A stretch of 64,000 nucleotides of DNA, from positions 8,147 through 72,146 of the forward strand of contig JAJSDU010000006.1 in NCBI GenBank assembly GCA_028577615.1, given 5' to 3'. Below the pieces are notes generated by a model. It ran no database searches. It had not been told where the DNA came from and saw only the letters and a list, made by a program, of their open reading frames with translations. The stretch's first letter is position 1. Each line of letters opens with the position of its first letter. The DNA comes from Nitrosomonas sp. Lineage in GTDB: Bacteria; Pseudomonadota; Gammaproteobacteria; Burkholderiales; Nitrosomonadaceae. The position numbers were made by a program, and so were the translations under genes. Below are positions 8,026-17,657 of the stretch, piece by piece.

Positions 8026-9357
8026 ATGAAACAGACCATAGCAGTGATTGGCGCGGGCAGCTCAGGGCTTGCCGCAGCGCGGCACTTTCTCGATCACGGC
8101 TTTGAAACGCATATTTTCGAACGGGAAGATGATCTGGGCGGAACCTGGAACTACGGCAAACCCTGTTCCCGCGTTTATCGCTCGACGCACACCATTTCTT
8201 CCAAGCCCGGAACGGAATTCCCCGATTTTCCGATGCCGCGCGACTGTCCAGACTATCCGCATCATACCCAGATTCTCGCCTATCTGCGCGCGTATGCAAA
8301 ACATTTCAAACTGCTGAAGCATATTCACTTTTCCACCGGTATTGCCCAGCTTGAACCAGTGCATGAAAATGATGCGCGCACCCGGTGGCAGGTGACATTC
8401 GACAATGGCGATAAAAAAAGATTCGATTTGATTGTTATTGCCAACGGACACAATTGGGCGCCGAAGCGGCCTGAATATCCCGGCAAATTTTCAGGACAAA
8501 TACTGCATTCCGCCGAATACCGCAGGCCGGATATCTTTACCAGCCGCCGTGTGCTCGTGGTTGGCGGCGGAAACAGTGGTTGTGACATTGCAGTCGAAGC
8601 CGCGCAATTTGCTGACCGGGCCTGGCACAGTACGCGCCGCGGATACTGGTATATGCCCAAATATCTGCTTGGCCGGCCGGCCGATCAGGTTGGCGAACAA
8701 TTGCTGGCGCTGCGCCTGCCGCTCTGGTTTCGCCGGTTTGCGGCAACCGCCATGCATCGCCTGCTGGTTGGCCGGCCCGAAAAAACGGGACTACCAGCCC
8801 CCGATCACCGCTTCTTTGAAACACATCCGGTCATTAATACATTGCTGCCCTATTATGTCGGTCAGGGAGACATAACGCCCAAACCCGACATTACCCGTTT
8901 CGACGGAAATACGGTGCACTTCACCGATCAATCCGCTATTGAAGCAGACCTGATTGTGTTTGCCACCGGTTATCTGATCTGCTTTCCCTTTATTGACGAA
9001 CGCCACCTGAACTGGCATGACGGTCGTCCCCGGCTGTACCTCCATATCTTTCACCCGGTCTACGATTCGCTGTTCGTTGCCGGACTCATTCAACCCGACA
9101 GCGGACAGTTTGGGCTGGTGCACTGGCAGATGCTCGCGGCCGCCCGCTTCGCGGCAGCCGTTCGCGACGGGGATAACGCCGCCGATATGCTTCGCCGCCA
9201 AAAAACCGGCTCACACCCCGACCTCGGCAATGGCATCCGTTACAAAGCATCCACCCGCCATTATCTTGAAGTGGAGCACTGGAACTACCGGCGGCGGCTG
9301 CAAAGCTGCATCAGGCAATTCCCGAACCGGAGTGACAAGCAGCAATCCGTCTTTTAA
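8026..9357 (+). CDS. Flavin-containing monooxygenase (FMO family)
   Basis: A 443-residue flavoprotein. It shows the FAD-binding GAGSSG near residues 9-14, the FMO signature FxGxxxHxxxY at about 155-165, and the NADPH-binding GGGNSG at about 180-185, followed by the late A-T-G-Y loop. Members oxygenate nitrogen or sulfur in small molecules, or act as Baeyer-Villiger enzymes, in the cytoplasm; the substrate cannot be read here. A GTG at 8023 directly precedes the ATG at 8026; I prefer the ATG. It runs divergently from metY and 75 nt ahead of proA, with no clear operon partner. Confidence 0.88.
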   Translation: MKQTIAVIGAGSSGLAAARHFLDHGFETHIFEREDDLGGTWNYGKPCSRVYRSTHTISSKPGTEFPDFPMPRDCPDYPHHTQILAYLRAYAKHFKLLKHIHFSTGIAQLEPVHENDARTRWQVTFDNGDKKRFDLIVIANGHNWAPKRPEYPGKFSGQILHSAEYRRPDIFTSRRVLVVGGGNSGCDIAVEAAQFADRAWHSTRRGYWYMPKYLLGRPADQVGEQLLALRLPLWFRRFAATAMHRLLVGRPEKTGLPAPDHRFFETHPVINTLLPYYVGQGDITPKPDITRFDGNTVHFTDQSAIEADLIVFATGYLICFPFIDERHLNWHDGRPRLYLHIFHPVYDSLFVAGLIQPDSGQFGLVHWQMLAAARFAAAVRDGDNAADMLRRQKTGSHPDLGNGIRYKASTRHYLEVEHWNYRRRLQSCIRQFPNRSDKQQSVF

Positions 9358-9432
9358 TAACCCTGAAAAACCAGCACCCGGTATCTTGTACTATAATGGC
9401 AATCATTCAGTCATCGAATTCAGACATCACTC

Positions 9433-10698
9433 ATGAGCATTTCCGATATCAAAAATTACATGCAATCCGTTGGCCGTGAAGCGCGCGCGGCATCCCGGCT
9501 GATGGCCCGGGCGGAAACCGCCGACAAGAACAAGGCGCTGGTTGCCATGGCCGAAGCGATCAACCGCGATCAGCAGCAACTGCTGGCGGCGAATGAAAAG
9601 GATATCGCGCAGGCCAAAGAAAATGGACTGGAAGCCGCCATGATCGACCGCCTGGCGCTGTCACAGAAAGGCATTGCGAATATGGCGGAAGGTTTGCTGC
9701 AAATCGCCGCACTTGCCGATCCGGTCGGTGAAATCAGCGGGCTCAGTTACCGGCCGTCCGGCATACAGGTCGGTAAAATGCGTGTTCCGCTGGGTGTTAT
9801 CGGGATTATTTACGAAGCCCGGCCCAATGTAACCGCCGACGCTGCCGGACTGTGCCTGAAAGCGGGCAATGCAGCGATTCTGCGTGGCGGTTCGGAAGCA
9901 ATACACAGCAATCAGGCGATAGCACAATGCGTGCGCGAAGGCCTGGCGACAGCAGGCCTGCCTGAATCCGCCATACAGGTCATCGAAACCACTGACCGTG
10001 CGGCGGTCGGCGAACTGATCACCATGCAGGATTATGTCGACGTTATCGTGCCGCGCGGCGGCAAAGGCCTGATCGAACGTATCGCCAACGAAGCGCGCGT
10101 TCCGGTGATCAAACACCTTGACGGCGTCTGCCATGTTTACATCGACGACCAGGCGGATTTCGACAAAGCCGTTCGTATTGCCGTCAACGCCAAAACGCAG
10201 CGCTACGGCACCTGCAATACCATGGAAACGCTGCTGGTGCATGCGGCGATTGCCGCAAAAATTCTGCCCGTGCTTGGCAAGATTTACCTCGACAAAAGTG
10301 TTGAATTGCGTGGCGACGAAGCTGCCCGCAAGATTATTGCAACCATGAATCCGGCAACCGAGGAAGATTGGGCGACGGAATATCTCGCGCCGATTCTGAG
10401 CATCCGCATTGTTGACGATCTGGACCAGGCGATCGAACATATCAATCGTTACGGCTCTCAACATACCGATGCAATCGTCACGGAAAATTACACGCGCGCG
10501 CGCCGTTTCTTGCGCGAAGTAGATTCAAGTTCGGTGATGGTCAACACCACCACGCGCTTTGCGGATGGCTTTGAATATGGTCTCGGCGCTGAAATCGGCA
10601 TATCCACCGACAAAATTCATGCGCGCGGCCCGGTGGGACTGGAAGGTCTGACGAGCCAGAAATATATCGTGCTCGGCGATGGTCAGATCAGGCAGTAG
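9433..10698 (+). CDS. proA: Glutamate-5-semialdehyde dehydrogenase (gamma-glutamyl phosphate reductase)
   Basis: A 421-residue protein of the ProA family at its usual length. It has the [22 protein letters not shown] core, R-G-G-S-E-A for cofactor binding, and the catalytic cysteine C261 in [15 protein letters not shown]. It reduces gamma-glutamyl phosphate to glutamate semialdehyde, the second step of proline synthesis. proB is not adjacent. The ATG is the only good start, and the alignment of the N-terminal [14 protein letters not shown] helix supports it. Confidence 0.96.
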   Translation: MSISDIKNYMQSVGREARAASRLMARAETADKNKALVAMAEAINRDQQQLLAANEKDIAQAKENGLEAAMIDRLALSQKGIANMAEGLLQIAALADPVGEISGLSYRPSGIQVGKMRVPLGVIGIIYEARPNVTADAAGLCLKAGNAAILRGGSEAIHSNQAIAQCVREGLATAGLPESAIQVIETTDRAAVGELITMQDYVDVIVPRGGKGLIERIANEARVPVIKHLDGVCHVYIDDQADFDKAVRIAVNAKTQRYGTCNTMETLLVHAAIAAKILPVLGKIYLDKSVELRGDEAARKIIATMNPATEEDWATEYLAPILSIRIVDDLDQAIEHINRYGSQHTDAIVTENYTRARRFLREVDSSSVMVNTTTRFADGFEYGLGAEIGISTDKIHARGPVGLEGLTSQKYIVLGDGQIRQ

Positions 10699-10835
10699 CA
10701 CACCCCGAAAAACCGCAATAAGCTGTAGCTACTCAATGGCAAGGCAAAAAGCATCACACCACGGCAAGCTTTTCGATACATCTGACGGAGATTGTTTACA
10801 TACATTTATATGACTAATCCTTGGTACAGCCCAAC

Positions 10836-12641
10836 ATGACCCGGACAATTGATATAAAAGTACCGGATATCGGTGATTTCAGCGATGTTTCGGTGATTGA
10901 GGTACTCGTATCCCCCGGCGATACGGTGGAAAAAGAAACGCCGCTGATTACGCTGGAAACGGACAAGGCTACGATGGAAGTGCCCTCGCCACAGGCAGGC
11001 GTGGTCAAGTCAGTCAAGGTAAAAGTGGGGGATAAGGTTTCCAAAGGCGCGCTTATTCTGTTACTGGAAACCGCTGATCAGCAGGAAGTCGCATCCCAGT
11101 CCGAGGCACCAGCCGAAATTGAGCAATCCACCGGACATGCCAGACAAAACCCGCCCGCCCAGTCTGCCGGAAAAACCGCTGTTGATCAAAGTATAGTCCA
11201 GGAAAACTCAAAGCGGGGCGATCTGCATGCCGATGTCGTTGTGATTGGTGCAGGACCCGGCGGATATACTGCTGCATTTCGCGCCGCCGATCTCGGCAAA
11301 CAGGTGATATTGATCGAACGTTACAGTACGCTGGGCGGTGTATGCCTGAATGTCGGCTGCATTCCATCAAAAGCGCTGCTGCATGCCGCCAGGGTAATCA
11401 CTGAAGCCGAGGATGCCGAAAGCCTTGGCATCGTATTTGGCAAACCGGATATTTCACTGGAAAAACTGAGAGCATGGAAAGAATCCGTGGTCAACAAATT
11501 GACCAAGGGTCTAACGGCACTCTCAAAACAACGTAACGTAAAGGTTTTGCAGGGAACAGCAAAATTTATCACGCCACATTTGATGCAGGTGGAAACCGGT
11601 GAGCACGCCCAAACCGTTTCGTTTGATCACTGCATTATCGCGGCAGGTTCGAGTGTCGCGCGTATTCCGGGTCTTCCTTACGACGATCCGCGCATTATCG
11701 ACTCCACCGGCGCGCTCAAACTGGAAAAAACACCCAAACATATGCTGGTTATAGGCGGCGGCATTATCGGCCTGGAAATGGCAACCGTTTATTCCGCGCT
11801 GGGGAGCAAAATCAGTATCGTGGAATTCATGGATCAGATCATCCCTGGCGCGGACGAAGATCTGGTAAGACCGCTTTACCGGAGAATCAAGAACCGTTAT
11901 GCAGCGATTTATCTGAAAACCCGGGTAACCCGCGTTGAAGCGAAAAAATCCGGCCTTCTGGTCAGCTTCGAAGGCGACAATGCACCCGCCCCGCAAACCT
12001 ATGACTGCATCCTGATGGCGACAGGCCGCCGTCCGAATGGATTTACCCTCGGCGCCGAAAGTATCGGGATTCAGATCAACGAAAAAGGTTTTATCCAGGT
12101 TGACCGGCAATTACGCACCAATATCGCGCATATTTTCGCCATTGGCGACATAATCGGAAACCCCATGCTTGCGCACAAAGCAACTTATGAAGGAAAACTG
12201 GCCGCCGAAATTATCGCCGGACACAAAGCGGTATTTGATGCACGCACGATACCCTCCGTTGCCTACACCGACCCCGAAATTGCCTGGATGGGAATGACCG
12301 AACGGGAAGCCAGGCAGCAAGGTATTGAATACGAAAAATCCAGCTTTCCGTGGGCAGCCAGTGGTCGGGCGATTTCAATGGCGCGCGACGAAGGGTTGAC
12401 AAAATTGATTGTAGACAAAAAAACACGCCGCATTCTGGGCGCCGGCATCGTTGGCGCCAATGCGGGGGAACTCATTGCCGAAACCACGCTCGCACTTGAA
12501 ATGGGCGTGGACATGGAAGACCTCAGTTTGACTATCCATCCACATCCGACGCTGTCCGAAACCGTTTTCTTCGCCGCTGAAATGGCCGAAGGTACGATTA
12601 CCGATCTTTATGTGAAAAAACAGAGCCCTTTAGTGAGATAG
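10836..12641 (+). CDS. lpdA: Dihydrolipoyl dehydrogenase with N-terminal lipoyl domain
   Basis: A 601-residue flavoprotein with a fused lipoyl domain. The lipoyl lysine is K44 in [11 protein letters not shown], followed by an Ala/Pro/Gln-rich linker to about residue 130. The E3 part then has [10 protein letters not shown], the redox disulfide C170/C175 in [13 protein letters not shown], a second Rossmann motif ([10 protein letters not shown]) and the H-P-H-P-T-L-S-E active-site end. It reoxidises lipoamide for 2-oxoacid dehydrogenase complexes. The ATG at 10836 gives the usual [14 protein letters not shown] opening; a TTG at 10821 is also in frame. No aceE or aceF lies beside it, so it serves a complex encoded elsewhere. 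Confidence 0.93.
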   Translation: MTRTIDIKVPDIGDFSDVSVIEVLVSPGDTVEKETPLITLETDKATMEVPSPQAGVVKSVKVKVGDKVSKGALILLLETADQQEVASQSEAPAEIEQSTGHARQNPPAQSAGKTAVDQSIVQENSKRGDLHADVVVIGAGPGGYTAAFRAADLGKQVILIERYSTLGGVCLNVGCIPSKALLHAARVITEAEDAESLGIVFGKPDISLEKLRAWKESVVNKLTKGLTALSKQRNVKVLQGTAKFITPHLMQVETGEHAQTVSFDHCIIAAGSSVARIPGLPYDDPRIIDSTGALKLEKTPKHMLVIGGGIIGLEMATVYSALGSKISIVEFMDQIIPGADEDLVRPLYRRIKNRYAAIYLKTRVTRVEAKKSGLLVSFEGDNAPAPQTYDCILMATGRRPNGFTLGAESIGIQINEKGFIQVDRQLRTNIAHIFAIGDIIGNPMLAHKATYEGKLAAEIIAGHKAVFDARTIPSVAYTDPEIAWMGMTEREARQQGIEYEKSSFPWAASGRAISMARDEGLTKLIVDKKTRRILGAGIVGANAGELIAETTLALEMGVDMEDLSLTIHPHPTLSETVFFAAEMAEGTITDLYVKKQSPLVR

Positions 12642-12747
12642 TCAAGCAAATGAATTTAACTCGCTTAATCCGTTGAAACTTGCTATGGTTCCGTACAATG
12701 ACGGCTGCAGTTTATTTGCCCTGAAAAACAGATTGAAAATGTTTCAC

Positions 12748-12776
12748 TTGACCACCATCTGTAATCGGAATATAAA
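12748..12776 (+). promoter_or_regulatory. Sigma-70 type promoter for the secreted protein gene
   Basis: TTGACC (12748-12753), a 17-bp spacer and TATAAA (12771-12776) make a good match to the housekeeping promoter pattern. Transcription would begin near 12783, leaving an 88-nt leader before the ATG at 12871. It may also feed the protease/ligase operon that follows. Confidence 0.55.
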
Positions 12777-12870
12777 AATACGTTCATGGATCTAACTTGT
12801 AAGAAGGATGCCAGCCCATGCAGTATCTCGTTACAGGTATTAAACTTTATCTAAGATCAACTGAATAACT

Positions 12871-13275
12871 ATGAGACTCAAAATACAATACGCAACAGCA
12901 TGGCTGCTGGTTTTGTTTTTATGCGGCATGACGACCAGTGTCAATGCGACGCATATTTCCAGACCCGTACTGGTTGAACCCGGCACACACTACCGGGTTG
13001 GAGAAAAAGTCGTCGTCGATGGGTGGGTAGATTACAACGCTCAACCCACGGCAGATGTTTTGCTGCATTTCATGGTAACAGCCAAAGATGGCGCAATACT
13101 GGACGAGCAATCCTATGTCAGCGATAAACAGGGTCATTTTCATTTTGAATTTGATACCCGGAATCAACCGCCCGGTCTTTATACGGTCACCGTCACCTCG
13201 CATTGCCTGGAGGTGCATCGCAGTATCTGTTCCTTCAATAGTGAAACAGTGATATTCGAGCTGGCCAATCCCTGA
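12871..13275 (+). CDS. Secreted small protein with immunoglobulin-like or MG2-like fold
   Basis: The 134 residues start with a clear Sec signal (RLKIQYATAWLLVLFLCGMTTSVNA, cleavage after about residue 26). The mature part is a beta-rich domain: a Y-R-V-G-E-K-V-V-V-D-G-W-V-D-Y strand pair, then G-H-F-H-F-E-F-D-T...P-G-L-Y-T-V-T-V-T, the pattern of Ig-like and macroglobulin-type domains. Two cysteines (about 116 and 121) could form a disulfide. It is probably periplasmic or exported. The gene stands just before the retropepsin/7TM/ATP-grasp operon, separated by 165 bp, so a link is possible but unproven. Confidence 0.65.
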   Translation: MRLKIQYATAWLLVLFLCGMTTSVNATHISRPVLVEPGTHYRVGEKVVVDGWVDYNAQPTADVLLHFMVTAKDGAILDEQSYVSDKQGHFHFEFDTRNQPPGLYTVTVTSHCLEVHRSICSFNSETVIFELANP

Positions 13276-13440
13276 AGTAGAAATTATTGTGTTTATCAGT
13301 TACCCTAAAAAAAGGAAGGGCTTTGAAGTGACACTGCAATAGCTCATAAATGTCGCCTTTCTTATCATATGAGATTCGAATCATCGTCGGTTAAAATCAA
13401 TTTTAAACTGACTTTATTTTTCACTCTGTAAACCCGCACA

Positions 13441-14325
13441 ATGTTGCCTATCAGACGAAGCAAGCCAAACACACCGCAAATCATTTTCAGCGTTTTGATT
13501 GTTATCTATATTTCAGCGCTTTCCTCAGGGTGTCAATCGATCGATCATAAATCACCGGATCAGGCAACAACAGACCAGACGCGCCTGATCGAGCAGGATC
13601 ATCTGAACGATCGAATTGCAGAGTTAGTCCGGCGTGAAGAAGCGCTGATTGCACGTGAGATAGCCGTCAGCTCCCGCGAAAGCGAGGTGGTTACTGTACT
13701 GGCCGAAGTAATGAAACAGAAAGAACAACTGGAACACCAACAGCAGCAATTGATGGACAGAACCAGCACAACTGACAGCCCACCCAAATCACCCGCAGCA
13801 ACTCAAACCTCGAAAACAATCACACGAAATCCGCAACACCAGACAAACAATACCAGTACCGCAAATACAGCTCAAGCCGGAGGTGTCAAAGACAAAAGAA
13901 AAATTCTAGGCGGACTGGAGTATATCTATCTTGATCCTCCCGGAATTATCTTGAGCGCGCGCATCGATACCGGTGCGCAGACATCATCGCTGAATGCACT
14001 GGATATGGTGGAATTTGAACGTGACGGCAAACCCTACGTGAAATTCAATATCGTCGACCCGAATACCGGAGAGAAAATCGAATTGACACGGCGTATCCGC
14101 GGCCACACCAAGATAAAAAAACACATCACCGAATCCCAGCGCCGTCCTATCGTCAGTTTGCGCGTAAAACTGGGTGAATTGGACGAACACATCAGCTTCA
14201 CATTGATTGATCGCAGCAAATTCAAACAACAGGCACTTATCGGCAGGAACTTCCTGCGCGATCTGGCAGTCGTTGATGTCAGCAAAGAATATACCATTCC
14301 CAAAACTTACAGCAAGCAACCCTGA
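13441..14325 (+). CDS. Retropepsin-like aspartyl protease (ATP-dependent zinc protease family)
   Basis: The 294-residue protein has an N-terminal hydrophobic anchor ending in a possible lipobox (A-L-S-S-G-C31), a charged coiled coil (about 50-106), a Ser/Thr/Gln-rich linker, and a C-terminal domain of the family usually annotated as ATP-dependent zinc protease. That domain holds the aspartyl-protease style R-I-D-T-G-A-Q-T-S-S motif (DTG at 176-178) and the closing L-I-G-R-N-F-L-R-D. The family is a single-chain retropepsin commonly encoded with RimK-like ligases. Its ATG-overlapping end (TGATG at 14323-14327) couples it to the next gene. It probably acts at the inner membrane facing the periplasm, cutting peptide or glutamyl linkages; this function is inferred. 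Confidence 0.82.
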   Translation: MLPIRRSKPNTPQIIFSVLIVIYISALSSGCQSIDHKSPDQATTDQTRLIEQDHLNDRIAELVRREEALIAREIAVSSRESEVVTVLAEVMKQKEQLEHQQQQLMDRTSTTDSPPKSPAATQTSKTITRNPQHQTNNTSTANTAQAGGVKDKRKILGGLEYIYLDPPGIILSARIDTGAQTSSLNALDMVEFERDGKPYVKFNIVDPNTGEKIELTRRIRGHTKIKKHITESQRRPIVSLRVKLGELDEHISFTLIDRSKFKQQALIGRNFLRDLAVVDVSKEYTIPKTYSKQP

Positions 14326-15875
14326 TGCACGCCAACGCCAGACTTTATACCGTCGTTATTCTGATCCTCTTTACCGGCATCGGATTAATTTTTTACAAGC
14401 ATCTGGTACTGGGTTTTCCCTTAATGCCGGATGAAAAGAAATTTGTCTGGACAATCGAAGCTAAAATTGATTTTCAGGCCAATGGCGAACCTGTCATCGT
14501 ATCTTTTGCATTGCCGCCCAGGGAGCCACACCTGACTTTTATGGAAGAGGATTTCGCCTCGTCCGATTACGGTTTCAGTGAATTGTCATCCGATGAAGAA
14601 CAGCGCCGCGTGCAATGGAGCAAAAGAAGCGCCAAAGGCGCGCAGACGGCTTATTACCGCCTGAGTGTTTACGAAAATGACAAGCTGACTGAATCACCGC
14701 CATCCGATGATCCCCTGCCGCCTCAAAAACCGGAACTCGATGAAGTATTTCTGACCGCGTCATTGACCTTACTGGAAACAGTGCGCGCGAAATCCGCAAA
14801 CCCGGAAATTTTCACCCGCGAACTCATTCAAACGCTCAATTCGTCCTCGCCGAACCAGAATCAGCGTTTGCTGCAAAACGATAAAGCCGGAGAAGACTAC
14901 AAAACCGACCTGATTCTGGACCTGCTGGCGCTGGAGGGCATCAGCGCACGTGTAGTCCGCGGCCTGTTTCTTGAAGATGGCAGAAGACGGCAGTCGTTAA
15001 CCAATTTTGTGGAAATTCATGATGGGCAGAAATGGATTTTATTTGATCAGAACACCGGAAAAAGCGGCAAGCCGGGGAATTTTCTCATCTGGCAGCGCGG
15101 CGGCCAATCGCTGCTGGATGTCATCGGCGGCAAGAGTTCACAGGTTTCCTTTTCCATTATCAAGAATATACACTCAGCCCGGAATCTGGCCGTCAACAGC
15201 GGCATGCATGCTCAGGCTGGTCTGATCGATTTTTCAATTTACAGCCTGCCCATCGAGCAACAAACTGCCTTCAAAATGATTCTGCTGCTGCCGATTGGCG
15301 CGTTGATCGTTGTTATTATGCGTATTCTCGTCGGCATACGCACATCTGGAACGTTTATGCCGATTCTGATTGCACTGGCGTTGATTCAAACCACGCTGGT
15401 TACCGGCATCGTGATCTTCCTGATTGTCGTCAGTACCGGTCTGCTAATCCGCTCTTATTTATCGCGCCTGAATCTGCTGCTGGTTGCGCGCATATCGGCG
15501 GTGATCATTGTTGTCATCACCATCATTGCCAGCATCAGTATTATCAGTCACAAACTCGGCCTCAGTCAGGCTTTGCAGGTAACTTTCTTCCCCATGATTA
15601 TTCTGGCATGGACAATCGAGCGCATGTCAGTGCTCTGGGAAGAGGACGGTCCCAGGGAAGTATTCATTCAAGGTGCTGGCAGCCTGTTGACAGCCGTTAT
15701 TGCCTATCTGTTCATGACCAACCGGACAGTCGAATATCTCACGTTTAATTTTCCGGAACTGATGCTGGTTAATCTGGCATTGATCCTGATTCTCGGTCAG
15801 TACACCGGCTATCGTTTAACCGAGTTATACCGTTTTCATTCCATGGGAAGACATCATGTTTCTGACAAGCGTTAA
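14325..15875 (+). CDS. Inactive transglutaminase fused to 7TM helices (UUP1 family)
   Basis: A 516-residue membrane protein. An N-terminal membrane helix (about 7-26) precedes a periplasmic transglutaminase-like domain (about 130-310), where the Leu-rich L-I-L-D-L-L-A-L-E-G-I-S-A-R-V-V-R-G core is present but the catalytic cysteine position is not a cysteine, so it looks inactive. From about residue 320 a block of roughly seven helices follows. The start codon overlaps the protease stop by one base, and its 3' end overlaps the ligase start by 20 bases: tight translational coupling. In this family the protein is thought to bind or present a peptide substrate at the membrane. Confidence 0.82.
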   Translation: MHANARLYTVVILILFTGIGLIFYKHLVLGFPLMPDEKKFVWTIEAKIDFQANGEPVIVSFALPPREPHLTFMEEDFASSDYGFSELSSDEEQRRVQWSKRSAKGAQTAYYRLSVYENDKLTESPPSDDPLPPQKPELDEVFLTASLTLLETVRAKSANPEIFTRELIQTLNSSSPNQNQRLLQNDKAGEDYKTDLILDLLALEGISARVVRGLFLEDGRRRQSLTNFVEIHDGQKWILFDQNTGKSGKPGNFLIWQRGGQSLLDVIGGKSSQVSFSIIKNIHSARNLAVNSGMHAQAGLIDFSIYSLPIEQQTAFKMILLLPIGALIVVIMRILVGIRTSGTFMPILIALALIQTTLVTGIVIFLIVVSTGLLIRSYLSRLNLLLVARISAVIIVVITIIASISIISHKLGLSQALQVTFFPMIILAWTIERMSVLWEEDGPREVFIQGAGSLLTAVIAYLFMTNRTVEYLTFNFPELMLVNLALILILGQYTGYRLTELYRFHSMGRHHVSDKR

Positions 15876-16869
15876 GCGGCTCAGGAGTTTGGGCATTATC
15901 GGCATGAATCAGCGGAATTTCGGCCTGATCGGACGTTACAACCCACGCCATTTGTATCCACTGGTGGATGACAAATTAAAAACCAAACGACTGGCGCAGG
16001 AAGCCGGTATAACCGTTCCGCAATTGCTTGGCACGGTGCATTATCAACACGATGTCAAACGGCTCAAGGACATGCTCAGCGCATACAATCAGTTTGTCAT
16101 CAAACCGGTTAAAGGCAGCGGCGGCAAGGGTATTCTGGTCATTACCGAACAGGATCACAATCTTTACTACAAGCCCAGCGGGGACGCCGTTAAGCTCTCG
16201 CATATCGAGCGCCATGTTTCCAATATCCTGAGTGGATTGCACAGTCTGGGCGGTAAACCCGATGCAGTCATGATTGAATCATTGATACAGATCGATCCGG
16301 TTTTTGAAGATTACAGCTACGAAGGCATTCCGGATCTGCGTGTCATCGTCCTGAAAGGCTATCCGATAATGGCCATGCTCAGACTGGCTACGCATGCTTC
16401 GGACGGCCGCGCCAATCTGCATCAGGGCGCGGTCGGCGTCGGCATCGATATCGGTACCGGTGAAGCATTGCATGCCGTACAATATGGCGATCCGGTTTAT
16501 TTCCACCCCGACACGCGCAAACCCTTTTCAAATCTTACTGTACCGCATTGGGACAAACTGCTCGAACTGGCGGCGGCCTGTTATGAAATGACAGGACTAG
16601 GCTATCTCGGCGTGGATATTGTTCTCGACAGGGATCAGGGCCCCATGATTATCGAATTGAACGCGCGTCCGGGATTATCCATACAGGTTGCCAACTTTGC
16701 CGGTCTGGCGCCGCGCGTTGCGGCTGTTGAAGCACTGGAAACCATCGATCCCGATCCGCAGTCGCGCGTTCAGTTCAGCAAGCGGAATTTTGCCGCTGTC
16801 CGTAATCTGATCCGCCCGCGCAGGCGGACAAAGCCGACCGCACTCGCGCTGCTTGCAGCTAATTGTTGA
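15856..16869 (+). CDS. RimK-like alpha-L-glutamate ligase (ATP-grasp)
   Basis: A 337-residue ATP-grasp enzyme: an N-terminal Y-N-P-R segment, the nucleotide loop K-P-V-K-G-S-G-G-K-G, and the metal-binding V-L-D-R-D...I-I-E-L-N-A-R-P-G end. It belongs to the group annotated as alpha-L-glutamate ligase-like, which join an amino acid to a peptide or small molecule using ATP. It overlaps the 7TM gene by 20 nt and completes the three-gene operon of retropepsin, 7TM protein and ligase. Its 3' end overlaps convergently with hpnG by 11 bases. Confidence 0.85.
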   Translation: MFLTSVKRLRSLGIIGMNQRNFGLIGRYNPRHLYPLVDDKLKTKRLAQEAGITVPQLLGTVHYQHDVKRLKDMLSAYNQFVIKPVKGSGGKGILVITEQDHNLYYKPSGDAVKLSHIERHVSNILSGLHSLGGKPDAVMIESLIQIDPVFEDYSYEGIPDLRVIVLKGYPIMAMLRLATHASDGRANLHQGAVGVGIDIGTGEALHAVQYGDPVYFHPDTRKPFSNLTVPHWDKLLELAAACYEMTGLGYLGVDIVLDRDQGPMIIELNARPGLSIQVANFAGLAPRVAAVEALETIDPDPQSRVQFSKRNFAAVRNLIRPRRRTKPTALALLAANC

Positions 16870-17656
16870 CTGGAGCGTTGGTGATGCCGTCGCCTGTTTC
16901 CTCTCCGGCGATCAGTGCATACGCATGGCTGCGGTCCGTCAGTTCGCGCTTAAAAGTAAGACCGACTGTTTTTACGGCCTTGCTCAGCGTCGAACGGGCT
17001 GCGTGCATGCCCATGCCTAAATGAAAAAGCGTTTTGAACGGTATTGAGCCATTAAACAATAATGGCAACAACCGCAGGATATCCGTCGTGCCATCGGGGT
17101 GAACAACATTCATCAATACTGACGGCGGCGAAAATTCAAGCGGATCGACAATGGCGCGTATGGCGATGAAAGGTAAATCCGCGCGCGCGGCGAACTCGGC
17201 GACAGTCGCAGTCTCCATATCGGCGGCGCAGGCGCCGGTTTCTTCTCTCAGTTTGATTTTTTCCTGCCGCAGAAACAATGGTTTCTCCGTACCTGCAAGC
17301 GTTCCGCCAGCAACGGTTAAACAGGAAGGCAGCAATTCCGCAATGCGTTCCCGCCACTCGAGTGATACCGGCAATGACCTGCCGTTGCTGTGAATCATTT
17401 CAGGCAACACCAGATCGCCGGGAACCAAAGCATTATCGAGTGCGGCAGCCACACCAAAACTGAGCAGCGCATCCACTCCATTTTCATGCAGAATCTGTGT
17501 CGCTTTCAAAGCGCCTTCGGGCCCCATCCCGCTAAGACACAGCCGTGTCGTGGGAGCTATTCTGGCGACTTTAAAGAGCGCAAAACGCATTTTCATTAAG
17601 CAGCTTGCTTCAGACTTCAATGCGGATACAATGCCAAGTATGCCGCTATCCTCCAT
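16859..17656 (-). CDS. hpnG: Hopanoid-associated nucleosidase/phosphorylase
   Basis: A 265-residue member of the purine nucleoside phosphorylase/MTA-SAH nucleosidase fold. It shows an L-C-L-S-G-M-G-P-E-G-A nucleotide loop, L-L-S-F-G-V-A-A-A-L, and the A-C-A-A-D-M-E-T-A-T-V-A-E signature whose M-E pair binds ribose. In other hopanoid producers HpnG removes adenine from adenosylhopane to give ribosylhopane. It starts one nucleotide after the shc stop and so is translationally coupled. The downstream end overlaps the ATP-grasp ligase gene on the other strand. Confidence 0.88.
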   Translation of the reverse strand: MEDSGILGIVSALKSEASCLMKMRFALFKVARIAPTTRLCLSGMGPEGALKATQILHENGVDALLSFGVAAALDNALVPGDLVLPEMIHSNGRSLPVSLEWRERIAELLPSCLTVAGGTLAGTEKPLFLRQEKIKLREETGACAADMETATVAEFAARADLPFIAIRAIVDPLEFSPPSVLMNVVHPDGTTDILRLLPLLFNGSIPFKTLFHLGMGMHAARSTLSKAVKTVGLTFKRELTDRSHAYALIAGEETGDGITNAPVNN

Positions 17657-17657
17657 G

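Noticed and set aside
9661-10464. 267-codon open frame antisense to proA
   Set aside because: Shadow of the conserved proA reading frame.
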